NCBI RefSeq assembly: GCF_012274265.1
Contig: NZ_JAANYY010000005.1
Span: 372,001 to 436,000, forward strand
From: Sphingopyxis microcysteis
Lineage (GTDB): Bacteria > Pseudomonadota > Alphaproteobacteria > Sphingomonadales > Sphingomonadaceae
Reading direction: 5' to 3'
Length of the DNA stretch: 64,000 nt
Translations under genes and position numbers: made by a program
The notes under the pieces: generated by a model
What the model was told of the DNA's origin: nothing
The model's database searches: none
The model's input: the letters and a program-made list of their open reading frames with translations, nothing else
In this document: piece after piece, positions 25,695-34,410 of the stretch
How positions within the stretch are numbered: position 1 is the first letter of the stretch
How the letters are laid out: every line of letters starts with the position of its first letter

Positions 25695-26683
25695 GGAACG
25701 ACTATCATAATCCCGATCCCGAGAAGCTGGTCGCCATGTTCGAACGGATGCTGGTCATCCGTGAGACCGAGGAATATCTCGGGGCCCAGTTTAGAGCGGG
25801 CGAACTGCCTGCCGGGGTGCATCTCTATATCGGGCAGGAAGCATCCGGCGTAGGCATCTGTGCGCACCTGGGAGACGAAGACTGGATTACGAGCACCCAT
25901 CGCGGGCACGGGCATTTCCTGGCAAAAGGCGGCGATCCTTATGCGATGATCGCCGAAATCCATGCCAAATCTGATGGCATCTGCGGGGGGTTCGGCGGAA
26001 CCATGCACGTCGCCGATGTGTCGCGTGGAATTCTGGGAGCGAATGGCATTGTTGGTGGCGGGCTTGGCATTGCCACAGGCGCTGCCTTTGCGGCCAAGCT
26101 GGAAGGAAATGGCAAGGTAGCCGTCTGCTTCTTCGGCGACGGTGCGGCCAACCAGGGCACCTTCATGGAAGCAATGAATGTAGCCTCGCTGTGGAAGCTG
26201 CCGCTTCTGCTGGTGTGTGAGCACAATGGCTGGTCCGAATTCACTCGATCCGAAGTGGCGACGAGCGGCCGGATCATTGACCGGGCAAGCCCCTTCAATA
26301 TTCCGGGGTTCGAAGCCGATGGCAACGACGTGGCGGACGTATGGCGCGTATCGGGCCGTGCGTTGGAGAGCGTTCGCTCAGGCGAAGGCCCCGCATTGCT
26401 GGTGACCTACACCTATCGCACGCGCGGCCATGTCGAGGCGGAAGTCAATTTTCTGTCGCAGCCCTACCGCAGCGAGGAGGAGGTCGCTAGCTGGGTAGCA
26501 AAGGATCCAATAGAGCGCGGCGCCGCTCTTCTGGCCCAAGGAGGTATCGCAGAAGAGGAGATTTCCGCAATCCGTGCGCGTGTGAAGGCGTCGATCGCGG
26601 AAATGGCCAAGAGGGCCAGATCTGCGGCTGATCCTGATCCTGCGCGGGTTCGTTCAATGATGTTTTCGGCAGCGGAGGCCTGA
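25691..26683 (+). CDS. E1 alpha subunit of a 2-oxoacid/acetoin dehydrogenase-type ThDP enzyme
   Basis: A 330-residue protein of the pyruvate/acetoin dehydrogenase E1-alpha family. The thiamine-diphosphate motif G-D-G-A-A-N-Q-G (about residues 156-163) runs through to L-L-V-C-E-H-N; H-R-G-H-G and G-G-F-G-G-T-M-H correspond to the active-site loop. With E1 beta it would decarboxylate a 2-oxoacid or cleave an acyloin and pass the acyl group to a lipoyl domain. GTG start at 25691. The next genes encode E1 beta and a free lipoyl domain, but no E2 catalytic core or E3 is present. Confidence 0.9.
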   Translation: MRNDYHNPDPEKLVAMFERMLVIRETEEYLGAQFRAGELPAGVHLYIGQEASGVGICAHLGDEDWITSTHRGHGHFLAKGGDPYAMIAEIHAKSDGICGGFGGTMHVADVSRGILGANGIVGGGLGIATGAAFAAKLEGNGKVAVCFFGDGAANQGTFMEAMNVASLWKLPLLLVCEHNGWSEFTRSEVATSGRIIDRASPFNIPGFEADGNDVADVWRVSGRALESVRSGEGPALLVTYTYRTRGHVEAEVNFLSQPYRSEEEVASWVAKDPIERGAALLAQGGIAEEEISAIRARVKASIAEMAKRARSAADPDPARVRSMMFSAAEA

Positions 26684-26685
26684 TC

Positions 26686-27669
26686 ATGGCGAAGCGGCGG
26701 ATGATCCAGGCGATCAACGATGCGATGTTCGAAGAAATGGAGCGCGATCCGCGGATCGTCCTGTTTGGCGAGGACGTCGAGATTTCCATGTTCGGCGATA
26801 CCAAGGGGCTTCGCGAGCGCTTTGGTCCTGATCGCGTTCGGGACACGCCGATCTGCGAGGCGCTGCTGACGGGAATGGCAGTGGGCATGGCAGCGGCCGG
26901 CTGGCGACCCGTGTTGCACATGATGTTCGCCAATTTCATGTACACGGGCTTTGACGCCATCGCCAATCAGATGGCGAAGCTTCGCCTTATGACTGGCGGG
27001 CAGATGAAGCTTCCTATCACGATCATGGCTGGGTTCGGTGGGGGTCGATCAACCGCAGCACAGCATTCGGATTGCCCATATCCGCTGTTCATGAATTTGG
27101 GCGGAGTCCATGTGGCTGTTCCATCCAATGCCGGCGACGCCAAGGGACTGTTCAAGTCAGCCGTGCGCAGCGACGATCCCGTGATCTTCCTCGAGCCGGG
27201 CGGGCGCGGTGGGGAAATGGGCGAAGTGCCCGACGGTGACCATCTGGTTCCGTTCGGCAGAGCATCAGTGCGGCGTTCAGGCAGCGATGTCACGATCGTT
27301 GCGATATCAGCGATGGTGAAGCTTGCCGAACAGGCGGCGAAGCAGCTTGCTCAGGACGGGATCGAAGCCGAAATCCTGGACCCCCGCACGTTGGTCCCGC
27401 TCGACGAGGACGGCATCCTCGCCTCGCTGTCGAGGACAGGCCGCTTGGTGGTTGTCGACGAGGCGCGTGATCGCTGCAGTGCCGCGAGCCAGATCGCGGC
27501 CGTCGCGGCAGATCGCGGGTTTGCCATGTTGAAGGGGCCGGTGCGCCGCGTCACCGTGCCGGATGTCTGCATGCCCTATGCGCCTGTGCTCGAGCGCAGC
27601 GTCTATCCGAATGCGGAGCGCATTGCTGATGTGGTGCGCGAACTGTTGAACTGCAGGGACTACCGATGA
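26686..27669 (+). CDS. E1 beta subunit of the ThDP enzyme
   Basis: A 327-residue transketolase-like E1-beta subunit with normal landmarks: F-G-E-D-V-E near residues 23-28, D-T-P-I-C-E-A (conserved Glu for the ThDP aminopyrimidine), the T-A-A-Q-H-S-D region with the active-site His, and a C-terminal V-V-V-D-E-A-R. It forms a heterotetramer with the preceding alpha subunit. The gap to E1 alpha is two bases and the stop overlaps the lipoyl-domain gene in ATGA. Confidence 0.9.
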   Translation: MAKRRMIQAINDAMFEEMERDPRIVLFGEDVEISMFGDTKGLRERFGPDRVRDTPICEALLTGMAVGMAAAGWRPVLHMMFANFMYTGFDAIANQMAKLRLMTGGQMKLPITIMAGFGGGRSTAAQHSDCPYPLFMNLGGVHVAVPSNAGDAKGLFKSAVRSDDPVIFLEPGGRGGEMGEVPDGDHLVPFGRASVRRSGSDVTIVAISAMVKLAEQAAKQLAQDGIEAEILDPRTLVPLDEDGILASLSRTGRLVVVDEARDRCSAASQIAAVAADRGFAMLKGPVRRVTVPDVCMPYAPVLERSVYPNAERIADVVRELLNCRDYR

Positions 27670-27908
27670 AGATTAAGCTCAAACTGCCGCGCGTCGGCAT
27701 GAACATGGAAGAAGCAACGATTGTTGCCTGGCATAAGTTGCCCGGCGAAACCTTCGCCAATGGTGAGGCGCTATACGAATTCGAGACCGAAAAAGTGACC
27801 CAGGCGTTCGAGGCTAGCGCCGATGGCAGGCTGGTCGAGATTTGCGTTCCCGAAGGCGAGGAAGCGCAGGTCGGGGATGTGGTATGCGTGGTCGAGGTCG
27901 ATCAGTGA
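27666..27908 (+). CDS. Stand-alone lipoyl (biotinyl/lipoyl-attachment) domain protein
   Basis: An 80-residue protein consisting only of one lipoyl domain: P-R-V-G-M-N-M-E-E-A-T-I at the N-terminus and F-E-T-E-K-V-T at about residues 39-45, where the Lys is the lipoylation site. In normal complexes this domain is fused to an E2 acyltransferase; here it is free, resembling the arrangement of GcvH. It should accept the acyl or acetyl group from the E1 pair. The E2/E3 partners must come from elsewhere or be dispensable. Confidence 0.88.
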   Translation: MKIKLKLPRVGMNMEEATIVAWHKLPGETFANGEALYEFETEKVTQAFEASADGRLVEICVPEGEEAQVGDVVCVVEVDQ

Positions 27909-28342
27909 GCAATACCGGACGCCTCGAACACATCGGCGTTACAGTCGCCGACATGGAGCGGGCCCTCGACTTTCTGACGATTCTCGGCTTCGTAACGCAG
28001 TCTCGCTTCACGCCGTTCGATCCGGGTGCTGTGGCTGGAATCACTCGACTGGATGGGGCCAAAGTTCGCGAGATCGCCTATGTTGCGCGTGACGCATATC
28101 ATTTCGAATTGCTCGAGTACGAAGCTCCCGAGCGCGCGATCGGCCTGCGTCAACCATGCGATACAGGCTATTTCCATTTTGCATTGCATGTCGACGATCT
28201 CGATGCCGTCCAGGCCCAGCTTGGTTCCTGCGCTCCTCCCCATCGCGTCCAACGAGGGCCGGCCAAGGGTCAAAGGGCGACCTATGTCTACGGACCTGAT
28301 GGTCTGACCGTCGAACTGATCGAGAAGCCGGGTGGGGAATGA
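27905..28342 (+). CDS. VOC-superfamily (glyoxalase-like) protein
   Basis: A 145-residue vicinal-oxygen-chelate protein. It begins L-E-H-I-G-V-T-V-A-D-M-E-R-A (first metal-ligand His) and contains F-H-F-A-L-H-V-D-D-L-D-A and a C-terminal Y-G-P-D-G-L-T-V-E-L-I-E with the last Glu ligand. Such proteins act as lyases, epimerases, hydrolases or extradiol-type dioxygenases, so the reaction cannot be fixed from sequence. It starts with GTG 27905, overlapping the lipoyl gene stop, and is the last member of the tightly coupled part of the operon. Confidence 0.82.
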   Translation: MSNTGRLEHIGVTVADMERALDFLTILGFVTQSRFTPFDPGAVAGITRLDGAKVREIAYVARDAYHFELLEYEAPERAIGLRQPCDTGYFHFALHVDDLDAVQAQLGSCAPPHRVQRGPAKGQRATYVYGPDGLTVELIEKPGGE

Positions 28343-28421
28343 TGTCTGAGTATACTCGTACTCGACCGGTTACGGTCGACAAGCAGCTTTCCCGCGACTC
28401 CCGCAAGCCTGGAGAAGGATC

Positions 28422-30116
28422 ATGATCCGCCGCCTGTTGCCTCTCGCCGTCTTTGTCTGCCAGCCCGCGCTCGCGGAACCGGCATTCCTCGAAGCGCCCA
28501 GTGTAAGGGCCAATCCCAATCCTGCCGTTCCGCTGGCCGCGGTGCTCAGCTTCAGAACTAGCGGTCCGGTGACCACCACGGTCAGCCTCGACGATGGATC
28601 TAGGCAGTGGCAGGTCCAGTTCGGGCCGCGCCATGATCCCGCCAAAGGCCTACCGCTGGTCGACCTGGGCGCGGGCAAGGACATCCGCTTGCGCGTTCGC
28701 ATCAGCGACAAGACGGGCGCGGTTGATGCGCCCGGATCATTGTCCCTGCGCACACCGGCGCTCCCGGCACCGGGGCTTTCCTGGCCGACCCTGACGACGA
28801 CCCTCGCCGACAGCGCAGTGCTTGAACCCGGCCTGCGCTTCATCAGTGTGCGGCGGCGCGCGCCAGGTCGGCAGGACTTCCAGACAAGGGCGCAGCAGCA
28901 ATTCTCGCGGGGCTGGGGCCTGATCCTGGCACTCGATGCCCGGGGGGAGGTGCGCTGGTACTATATCAGCCAGCGGCGCGTTGCAGGGATCAAGCCGTCA
29001 CCCGATGGGACACTCATCTTCACCACCGAGGACCAGCGTGTCGTCAAGATCGACATGCTCGGCAACATCCTGCGTCAATGGTATCCCGAGATGCGCCGGC
29101 TTGGTCCGGTGCAGGGCGGAACGCAGATTACCGGACTGCAGACACTGCACCATGAACCGTCGCTCACGCCGTGGGGCACCTATATCTCGATGTCGGCGAA
29201 CGGCCGCGAGATCGCGGACTATCCTACGAGTGTCACCGATCCGCAGGCCCCGCGCAAGCCGACCATGGTTATGGGCGACAAGATCGTCGAATTCGATGCG
29301 GATGGGAAAATAGTCTGGGAGTGGGATACGTTCGACCATCTCGATCCCAAGATGCTGCACTATCACACGTTCCAGCCCTATTGGGCCGTAAGGGGTTACC
29401 CTGGCTATGCGGATTGGACGCATGGTAATGGGATCACGTTCGATGAAAAGAACAATCTCGTCATCGCCTCTTTCAAGCATCTGGATGCTCTGGTCGCCAT
29501 CGACCGCAAGACGAAGGAGATCCGATGGATTTTCAGTGACCCGCAGGGCTGGCCGGAGAGATTTCAATCACGGATACTCAAACCCGATGGCCTCACACGT
29601 TTTCCATGGTCGCAACACCACCCTCACGTCACGCCTTGGGGAACCATCGTCTATTTTGACAACGGCATGTTCCAGGCTCGGCCGTTCGACGGCCGACGGA
29701 TCGTGCCCTTCCACGAGAGCTACAGCCGGGCAGTCGAGATAAAGGTCGACCCCCGCGCGATGACCGTGTCCGAACTCTGGACTTCGGAAAAGGAGCAGAA
29801 GCCCGACAGTTGCATAAACTGGGCGATGGGCGATGCTCACAGGCTGCCCACCACGAACAACATGTTAGTCATTCGCAGCTTCTGCCCGCCGATCACTGAC
29901 AAGCTCAACGATCAGAACGAGTATGATCTTACGCAGCGCTTCGTAGATGATGTGCCGTATGCCGGCCGGGTCGAGGAATACTCGCGCACTTCGCCTGGGA
30001 CGCGGCTTTCCCAAACGCGTTTCGACGACCCCAACGAGATTCTCCAGTGGCAGCTCTACGGAGGCTTTCACGCGCCGTCGATCTACTGGGACGGCAAGGC
30101 CGGGGCAGCGAACTGA
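28422..30116 (+). CDS. Arylsulfotransferase (ASST) family protein
   Basis: A 564-residue exported protein with a signal peptide ending A-L-A near residue 19 and the beta-propeller of arylsulfate sulfotransferases. The pattern of L-D-A-R-G-E-V-R-W-Y, H-H-E-P-S-L-T-P-W-G and D-W-T-H-G-N-G-I agrees with that family. Characterised ASSTs move a sulfuryl group between phenols in the periplasm without PAPS through a histidine intermediate. Here it sits between a sulfatase-type gene and a gentisate pathway, pointing to a sulfated or sulfate-accepting phenolic substrate. It lies 79 bp after the VOC gene. Confidence 0.8.
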   Translation: MIRRLLPLAVFVCQPALAEPAFLEAPSVRANPNPAVPLAAVLSFRTSGPVTTTVSLDDGSRQWQVQFGPRHDPAKGLPLVDLGAGKDIRLRVRISDKTGAVDAPGSLSLRTPALPAPGLSWPTLTTTLADSAVLEPGLRFISVRRRAPGRQDFQTRAQQQFSRGWGLILALDARGEVRWYYISQRRVAGIKPSPDGTLIFTTEDQRVVKIDMLGNILRQWYPEMRRLGPVQGGTQITGLQTLHHEPSLTPWGTYISMSANGREIADYPTSVTDPQAPRKPTMVMGDKIVEFDADGKIVWEWDTFDHLDPKMLHYHTFQPYWAVRGYPGYADWTHGNGITFDEKNNLVIASFKHLDALVAIDRKTKEIRWIFSDPQGWPERFQSRILKPDGLTRFPWSQHHPHVTPWGTIVYFDNGMFQARPFDGRRIVPFHESYSRAVEIKVDPRAMTVSELWTSEKEQKPDSCINWAMGDAHRLPTTNNMLVIRSFCPPITDKLNDQNEYDLTQRFVDDVPYAGRVEEYSRTSPGTRLSQTRFDDPNEILQWQLYGGFHAPSIYWDGKAGAAN

Positions 30117-30195
30117 GTGTGGCGTCGGTCATGCCGGACGACCGGGCGGCAATGTCACGAGCTATCATGGCAACATTTCTACCGAGGACCATCTG

Positions 30196-31395
30196 ATGAG
30201 CGAGCGACGCAGAGTACTTATTGTGGGCGGTGGCATCGGCGGACTTACGGCCGCTGGGCTGCTTCTCCTTGCTGGACATGACGTCCAGGTCTTCGAGCAG
30301 GCGCTCGAACTTGGCGAAGTCGGAGCCGGCATTCAGGTTAGTGCCAATGCCACACATGTTCTGCGCCACTTAGGCGTACTCGAGCGGCTTGCATCTGTGT
30401 CCGTGCGACCGCTCAGAACGGAGTTCCGCCTGCACGACACGGCGGAGATTGTCAGCCAGATCCTGCTGGGCGACAGTCACGAAGAACGGTTCGGTGCTCC
30501 ATATCTTCATGTCTACCGGCCCGATATCCTAGGCATCCTGGAAGCCAGAGTCCGTGAACTGGCGCCCTCTGCAATCCATCTTGGCAAGGCGCTTGAGCGC
30601 TATGAGGAAGGCTCTGACAACGTGACCCTCTACTTTGCTGACGGCACTATGGCGAGCGGCGACTTGCTGATCGGTGCGGATGGCATCAAGTCGGTTGTGC
30701 GGGCACAGATGCATGGCCTCGAACCGGCCCGCTATACCGGTAACGTCGCGTGGCGGGTCATGGTACCCGTCGAGAAGCTGCCGCCTGATTTCCAGCCACC
30801 TATTTTTGTAAACTGGATGGGGCCAGACAAGCACATGGTTGTATATTGGGTCCACGGCGGCAAGCTGCTCAATTTCGTCGGTTGTGTCGAAAAACCTGAA
30901 TGGACGCAGGAGGGCTGGGCAATCAAGGCACCCTGGGACGACCTGAAGGCCGATTTTGTCGGGTTCCATCAAGATGTGCAGACAATGATCGACGCAGCGG
31001 ACAAGGATAATTGCTTCTGCTGGGCGCTTAACAACAGGCCTCGCCTGGAATTCTGGAGCACCGAACGGGTCACCCTGCTTGGAGATAGCGCGCACCCGAC
31101 GCTACCATACATGGCGCAGGGAGCGGTGATGGCGATCGAGGACGCGGCCGTTTTGATGCGCGCGTTGAACGAATTCGACGACCTGGCCGAGGCCCTGCGA
31201 GGCTATGAGAAGGCCCGTATCGAGCGCACCGCGCGGATAGTCAATGAAAGCACCGAACACGCGCGGCTTTTCCATTTTCAGACCCACGACGAATTTCGCG
31301 AGGCCTTCGCGCGGAAGGATCCGGCAAGAGACCGTGGCTTGTGGCTCTACAACTACAATCCGCTCACCGTGCCGATCGGTGCCGAAACGGCGTGA
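30196..31395 (+). CDS. FAD-dependent aromatic hydroxylase (3-hydroxybenzoate 6-hydroxylase-like)
   Basis: A 399-residue single-component flavoprotein monooxygenase with G-G-G-I-G-G-L near the N-terminus, D-L-L-I-G-A-D-G-I-K (DG motif) and G-D-S-A-H-P-T-L-P-Y-M-A-Q-G-A. The Y-M-A-Q-G-A variant is typical of 3-hydroxybenzoate 6-hydroxylases and related salicylate hydroxylases. Next to gentisate dioxygenase the product is most likely gentisate, from 3-hydroxybenzoate or salicylate. ATG 30196 gives the normal N-terminus and is used in place of upstream in-frame codons. Confidence 0.85.
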   Translation: MSERRRVLIVGGGIGGLTAAGLLLLAGHDVQVFEQALELGEVGAGIQVSANATHVLRHLGVLERLASVSVRPLRTEFRLHDTAEIVSQILLGDSHEERFGAPYLHVYRPDILGILEARVRELAPSAIHLGKALERYEEGSDNVTLYFADGTMASGDLLIGADGIKSVVRAQMHGLEPARYTGNVAWRVMVPVEKLPPDFQPPIFVNWMGPDKHMVVYWVHGGKLLNFVGCVEKPEWTQEGWAIKAPWDDLKADFVGFHQDVQTMIDAADKDNCFCWALNNRPRLEFWSTERVTLLGDSAHPTLPYMAQGAVMAIEDAAVLMRALNEFDDLAEALRGYEKARIERTARIVNESTEHARLFHFQTHDEFREAFARKDPARDRGLWLYNYNPLTVPIGAETA

Positions 31396-31445
31396 CTATT
31401 CTTGCCGCGCGTTGCCACCACCGACAAACCATTTTGGGGAATTCC

Positions 31446-32144
31446 ATGATCGACTATTCCTTTCCGCCCCAACCATCCAGCTTCGTTCCCATCGCCGGAT
31501 CGCGGCAGGTTTTTCCCGTCCGCCGTATTTTTTGCGTAGGACGCAATTATGCCGAACATGCGCGAGAGATGGGCTTCGATCCGAACCGCGAGGCCCCCTT
31601 TTTCTTCACCAAACCGGCCGATGCAGTCGTCCAAGATGGTGCCACGATTGCCTATCCGCCGTTGACGGAGAATTTCCACTATGAGGCTGAGTTGGTCGTC
31701 GCGATTGGCACAGAAGGGCGCAACCTGTCAGTGGAGGCGAGCCCGCTACATATTTGGGGCTATGCCGTGGGCAACGACCTGACGCGTCGCGACCTTCAGA
31801 TCCAGGCGCGCGAGAAGGGGCGTCCTTGGGATTGGGGTAAGGCATTTGACAATTCGGCCGTCATTGGTCCCATCCATCCGGTTGACGAAGTGGGCCATCC
31901 GGACAGCGGGTCGATTCGGCTGACGGTGAATGGCGCGGTCAAGCAGGATGCAAACCTTGCCGAACTCATATGGTCAGTGCCAGAAATCGTCTCGATCCTG
32001 TCGCACTCGGTGACGATAAAGCCCGGCGACTTGATCATGACCGGTACGCCTGCGGGGGTTGGCCCGCTTGTCCCGGGAGATGTTTGCACCGTCTCGATTG
32101 AGGGCCTTGGAGACCTGATCACCAAGATTGGCCCACGCGAATGA
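31446..32144 (+). CDS. nagK: Fumarylpyruvate hydrolase (FAH family)
   Basis: A 232-residue fumarylacetoacetate-hydrolase-fold enzyme. I-F-C-V-G-R-N-Y opens the domain; metal ligands appear in H-Y-E-A-E-L-V and G-N-D-L-T-R-R-D, and M-T-G-T-P-A-G-V-G-P-L is the conserved C-terminal loop. In the gentisate pathway it hydrolyses fumarylpyruvate to fumarate and pyruvate. Short FAH proteins of about 230 residues beside gentisate dioxygenase match NagK. Its stop overlaps the next start. Confidence 0.85.
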   Translation: MIDYSFPPQPSSFVPIAGSRQVFPVRRIFCVGRNYAEHAREMGFDPNREAPFFFTKPADAVVQDGATIAYPPLTENFHYEAELVVAIGTEGRNLSVEASPLHIWGYAVGNDLTRRDLQIQAREKGRPWDWGKAFDNSAVIGPIHPVDEVGHPDSGSIRLTVNGAVKQDANLAELIWSVPEIVSILSHSVTIKPGDLIMTGTPAGVGPLVPGDVCTVSIEGLGDLITKIGPRE

Positions 32145-32788
32145 CACTTCGCCTGCACAACTTCTTCAGGTCGTCCACCTCGACCCGCTTGCGCGTGGCT
32201 CTCAACCTCAAGGGGCTGGAATATGATTATGTGGCCTATGTCCTGCGCAAGAATCAACACCGGAGCCCAGAATATCTGGCACTAAATCCAGCAGGGCTCG
32301 TGCCGGCGCTTGAATTGGAAGATGGCACGGTTCTGACCCAGTCGCTGGCCATCATCGAATGGCTCGACGAAACCTACCCCGATCCCCCCCTGCTCCCGAC
32401 CGACCCGCTCGGGCGGGCGCGGGTCCGGTCATTGGCCTATATGGTGGCTTTCGAGATCCACCCGCTCAACAACCTGCGCGTTCTGAACCGGCTAGGCACG
32501 CAGTTCGACGCTGACGACGATGCGGTGGCGCAATGGTTCGTCCATTGGGTAACGGCGACGTTCGAGCCGCTGGAAGCCATGCTGGCCGGCAGTCGGGAGA
32601 CGGGCCAGTTCTGCCATGGCGATGCTCCAACGCTCGCTGACATCTGCCTTTACAGCCAAATCTGGAATAATCAGCGCTTTTCGATTCCGATTGAAACCTG
32701 GCCGACAATTGCACGAATTTTTTCGGACTTAGACGGCCTCCCAGCCTTTCGCAATGCGGCGCCACCCAACCAGCCCGATGCCGAATGA
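32141..32788 (+). CDS. nagL: Maleylpyruvate isomerase (zeta-class GST)
   Basis: A 215-residue glutathione-S-transferase-fold protein. The N-terminal S-S-T-S-T-R-L-R-V-A-L-N-L-K-G-L is the zeta-class signature with its active-site Ser; N-P-A-G-L-V-P-A-L-E and S-L-A-I-I-E-W-L-D-E build the glutathione site. It isomerises maleylpyruvate to fumarylpyruvate using glutathione. It lies between the hydrolase and the dioxygenase genes, completing a glutathione-dependent gentisate pathway. Confidence 0.87.
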   Translation: MTLRLHNFFRSSTSTRLRVALNLKGLEYDYVAYVLRKNQHRSPEYLALNPAGLVPALELEDGTVLTQSLAIIEWLDETYPDPPLLPTDPLGRARVRSLAYMVAFEIHPLNNLRVLNRLGTQFDADDDAVAQWFVHWVTATFEPLEAMLAGSRETGQFCHGDAPTLADICLYSQIWNNQRFSIPIETWPTIARIFSDLDGLPAFRNAAPPNQPDAE

Positions 32789-32810
32789 CCAAAATTGCAG
32801 GAGCAAGATC

Positions 32811-33908
32811 ATGAGTGAAGCGCTCGATCACAGCACAGTCGACCATGCTATGCAGCCGGATGACACGCCCGAGCTGCGCGAGCTATATCGCGGGTTCGAA
32901 AAGCAGAGCCTGTTACCCCTGTGGACCCAGCTTGGCGACCTCATGCCGGTTCATCCCAAGTCCAGAGCGGTGCCGCACGTCTGGAAATGGTCAAAACTGC
33001 TCCCACTGGCTGAACGTTCGGGCGAACTGGTACCCGTTGGGCGGGGAGGCGAACGCCGCGCGATCGGGCTGAGTAATCCGGGCCTTGCTCCCCATGCCTA
33101 TATCAGCCCTACATTATGGGCAGCGATCCAGTATCTAGGCCCACGTGAAGTCGCACCTGAGCACCGTCACAGCCAGAACGCCTTCCGCTTCGTTGTCGAA
33201 GGAGAAGGGGTCTGGACCGTGGTCAATGGCGATCCAGTACGAATGAGCAGAGGCGACTTGCTGTTAACGCCCGGCGGCAACTTTCACGGCCACCAGAACG
33301 TCACCGATAAGTCTATGGCCTGGATCGATGGGCTCGACATCCCGTTCAGCCAGCAGATGGACGTTGGCTTTTTCGAATTTGGTTCAGACAAACTTACGTG
33401 CCTCGAAACACCAGAATTCAGCCGGGGCGAGCGTCTCTGGTGTCATCCTGGACTGCGCCCGCTTTCGCAGCTCAAGGACAGTGTCAGCTCGCCTATCGGT
33501 GCCTACCGGTGGGCGCATACCGACGCAGCCTTGACGCAGCAACTCGCGCTCGAGGCGGAGGGGTATGCGGCCACGGTTGCCCCAGGCCATGCCGCAATTC
33601 GTTACATCAATCCAACTACGGGCGGAGACGTTATGCCCACAATCCGCCTTGAATTTCACCGTTTGCGCGAGGGCACCGAGACAAAAATGAGACGTGACGT
33701 CGGTTCGACCGTCTTCCAAGTCTTCGAAGGCAACGGCGCGGTTGTTATGGATGGCGAAACGCACAGTGTGGAAAAAGGGGACATGTTTGTCGTCCCGTCG
33801 TGGATCCCCTGGTCGTTGCGGGCCGAGACAGGCTTCGATCTGTTCCGCTTTTCGGATGCTCCCATCATGGAAAAGCTGGGCTTTATGCGAAGTTGGGTCG
33901 ACGCGTGA
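32811..33908 (+). CDS. nagI: Gentisate 1,2-dioxygenase
   Basis: A 365-residue bicupin of normal length. Iron ligands are visible as H118 and H120 in P-E-H-R-H-S-Q and H159 in F-H-G-H. The second cupin (about 255-350) carries V-F-Q-V-F-E-G-N-G. It opens the gentisate ring between C1 and C2 to give maleylpyruvate, with Fe(II) and O2. The ATG at 32811 has a GGAG site ten bases upstream. It is the last gene of the long plus-strand operon. Confidence 0.92.
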   Translation: MSEALDHSTVDHAMQPDDTPELRELYRGFEKQSLLPLWTQLGDLMPVHPKSRAVPHVWKWSKLLPLAERSGELVPVGRGGERRAIGLSNPGLAPHAYISPTLWAAIQYLGPREVAPEHRHSQNAFRFVVEGEGVWTVVNGDPVRMSRGDLLLTPGGNFHGHQNVTDKSMAWIDGLDIPFSQQMDVGFFEFGSDKLTCLETPEFSRGERLWCHPGLRPLSQLKDSVSSPIGAYRWAHTDAALTQQLALEAEGYAATVAPGHAAIRYINPTTGGDVMPTIRLEFHRLREGTETKMRRDVGSTVFQVFEGNGAVVMDGETHSVEKGDMFVVPSWIPWSLRAETGFDLFRFSDAPIMEKLGFMRSWVDA

Positions 33909-34199
33909 GCTTGGCATTTTCGCTCGAGCAACGACACGGTATCGAACGGTTGCGCGTTTGATCCACAAGACCATCGATCCGACTTCTCACCCGAGCAGCT
34001 GTGCCGCTCTCGGGGCAAAGCGGGCAAGGCTCGATGTCGCCGGAACGTGAGCAGTATTGAGAGGCGGCAGCAATCCTCAAGCGGAATGCTTCGAGCATCA
34101 TTGCCGTTCTTCAAAGTAGGTCCGAATGACCAGTCTGCGCCTGATCCTGATATGCCAAAGTGCAAGAAGGCATCCTGATCCTACTGGACTCTTGGTGCC

Positions 34200-34212
34200 A
34201 TGGTGCTACCAT
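34200..34212. promoter_or_regulatory. Palindrome ATGGT-GCT-ACCAT next to TetR-type site
   Basis: Perfect 5-bp arms around GCT, of the TGGT-n3-ACCA form used by FadR-type GntR proteins, overlapping the TetR-type site by four bases. The spacer differs from the ATGGTATACCAA sites (three versus two bases), so binding by the same GntR protein is doubtful. Confidence 0.35.
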
Positions 34213-34226
34213 ACACCAGTGTTTGG
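34209..34226. promoter_or_regulatory. TetR-type operator A
   Basis: CCATACACCAGTGTTTGG, an 18-bp imperfect inverted repeat. Read on the other strand it matches operator B at 47258 in 17 of 18 positions and shares the CCAnACA-N4-TGTAT core with the sites at 59802 and 61885. It lies in front of the two linalool-dehydratase-like genes. Confidence 0.72.
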
Positions 34227-34410
34227 AAAGGTTGGTTGGCGGAAAGGACGCGCTGTTGAGGTGGCGACCCAAACCAGCGCTTCGGTGATCGACAGCTGCG
34301 TGGTCATAGTTCGCCTTTTCACAATGTTGTTCCATTCCATGGATTCGCAGTCGAGGACGGTTTTCGTTGTCCCTGCAAGTCCTCCCAACTTATTGGATTG
34401 GTGATTTAAT

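Larger units (their letters stand above)
33909..34410. promoter_or_regulatory. Intergenic region upstream of the dehydratase-like pair
   Basis: A 502-bp gap. No intact gene is evident on either strand; the minus strand 33883-34101 is open but resembles nothing I know. It carries the inverted repeat CCATACACCAGTGTTTGG (34209-34226), overlapped by ATGGTGCTACCAT (34200-34212), about 185 bp before the next start codon. Confidence 0.6.
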
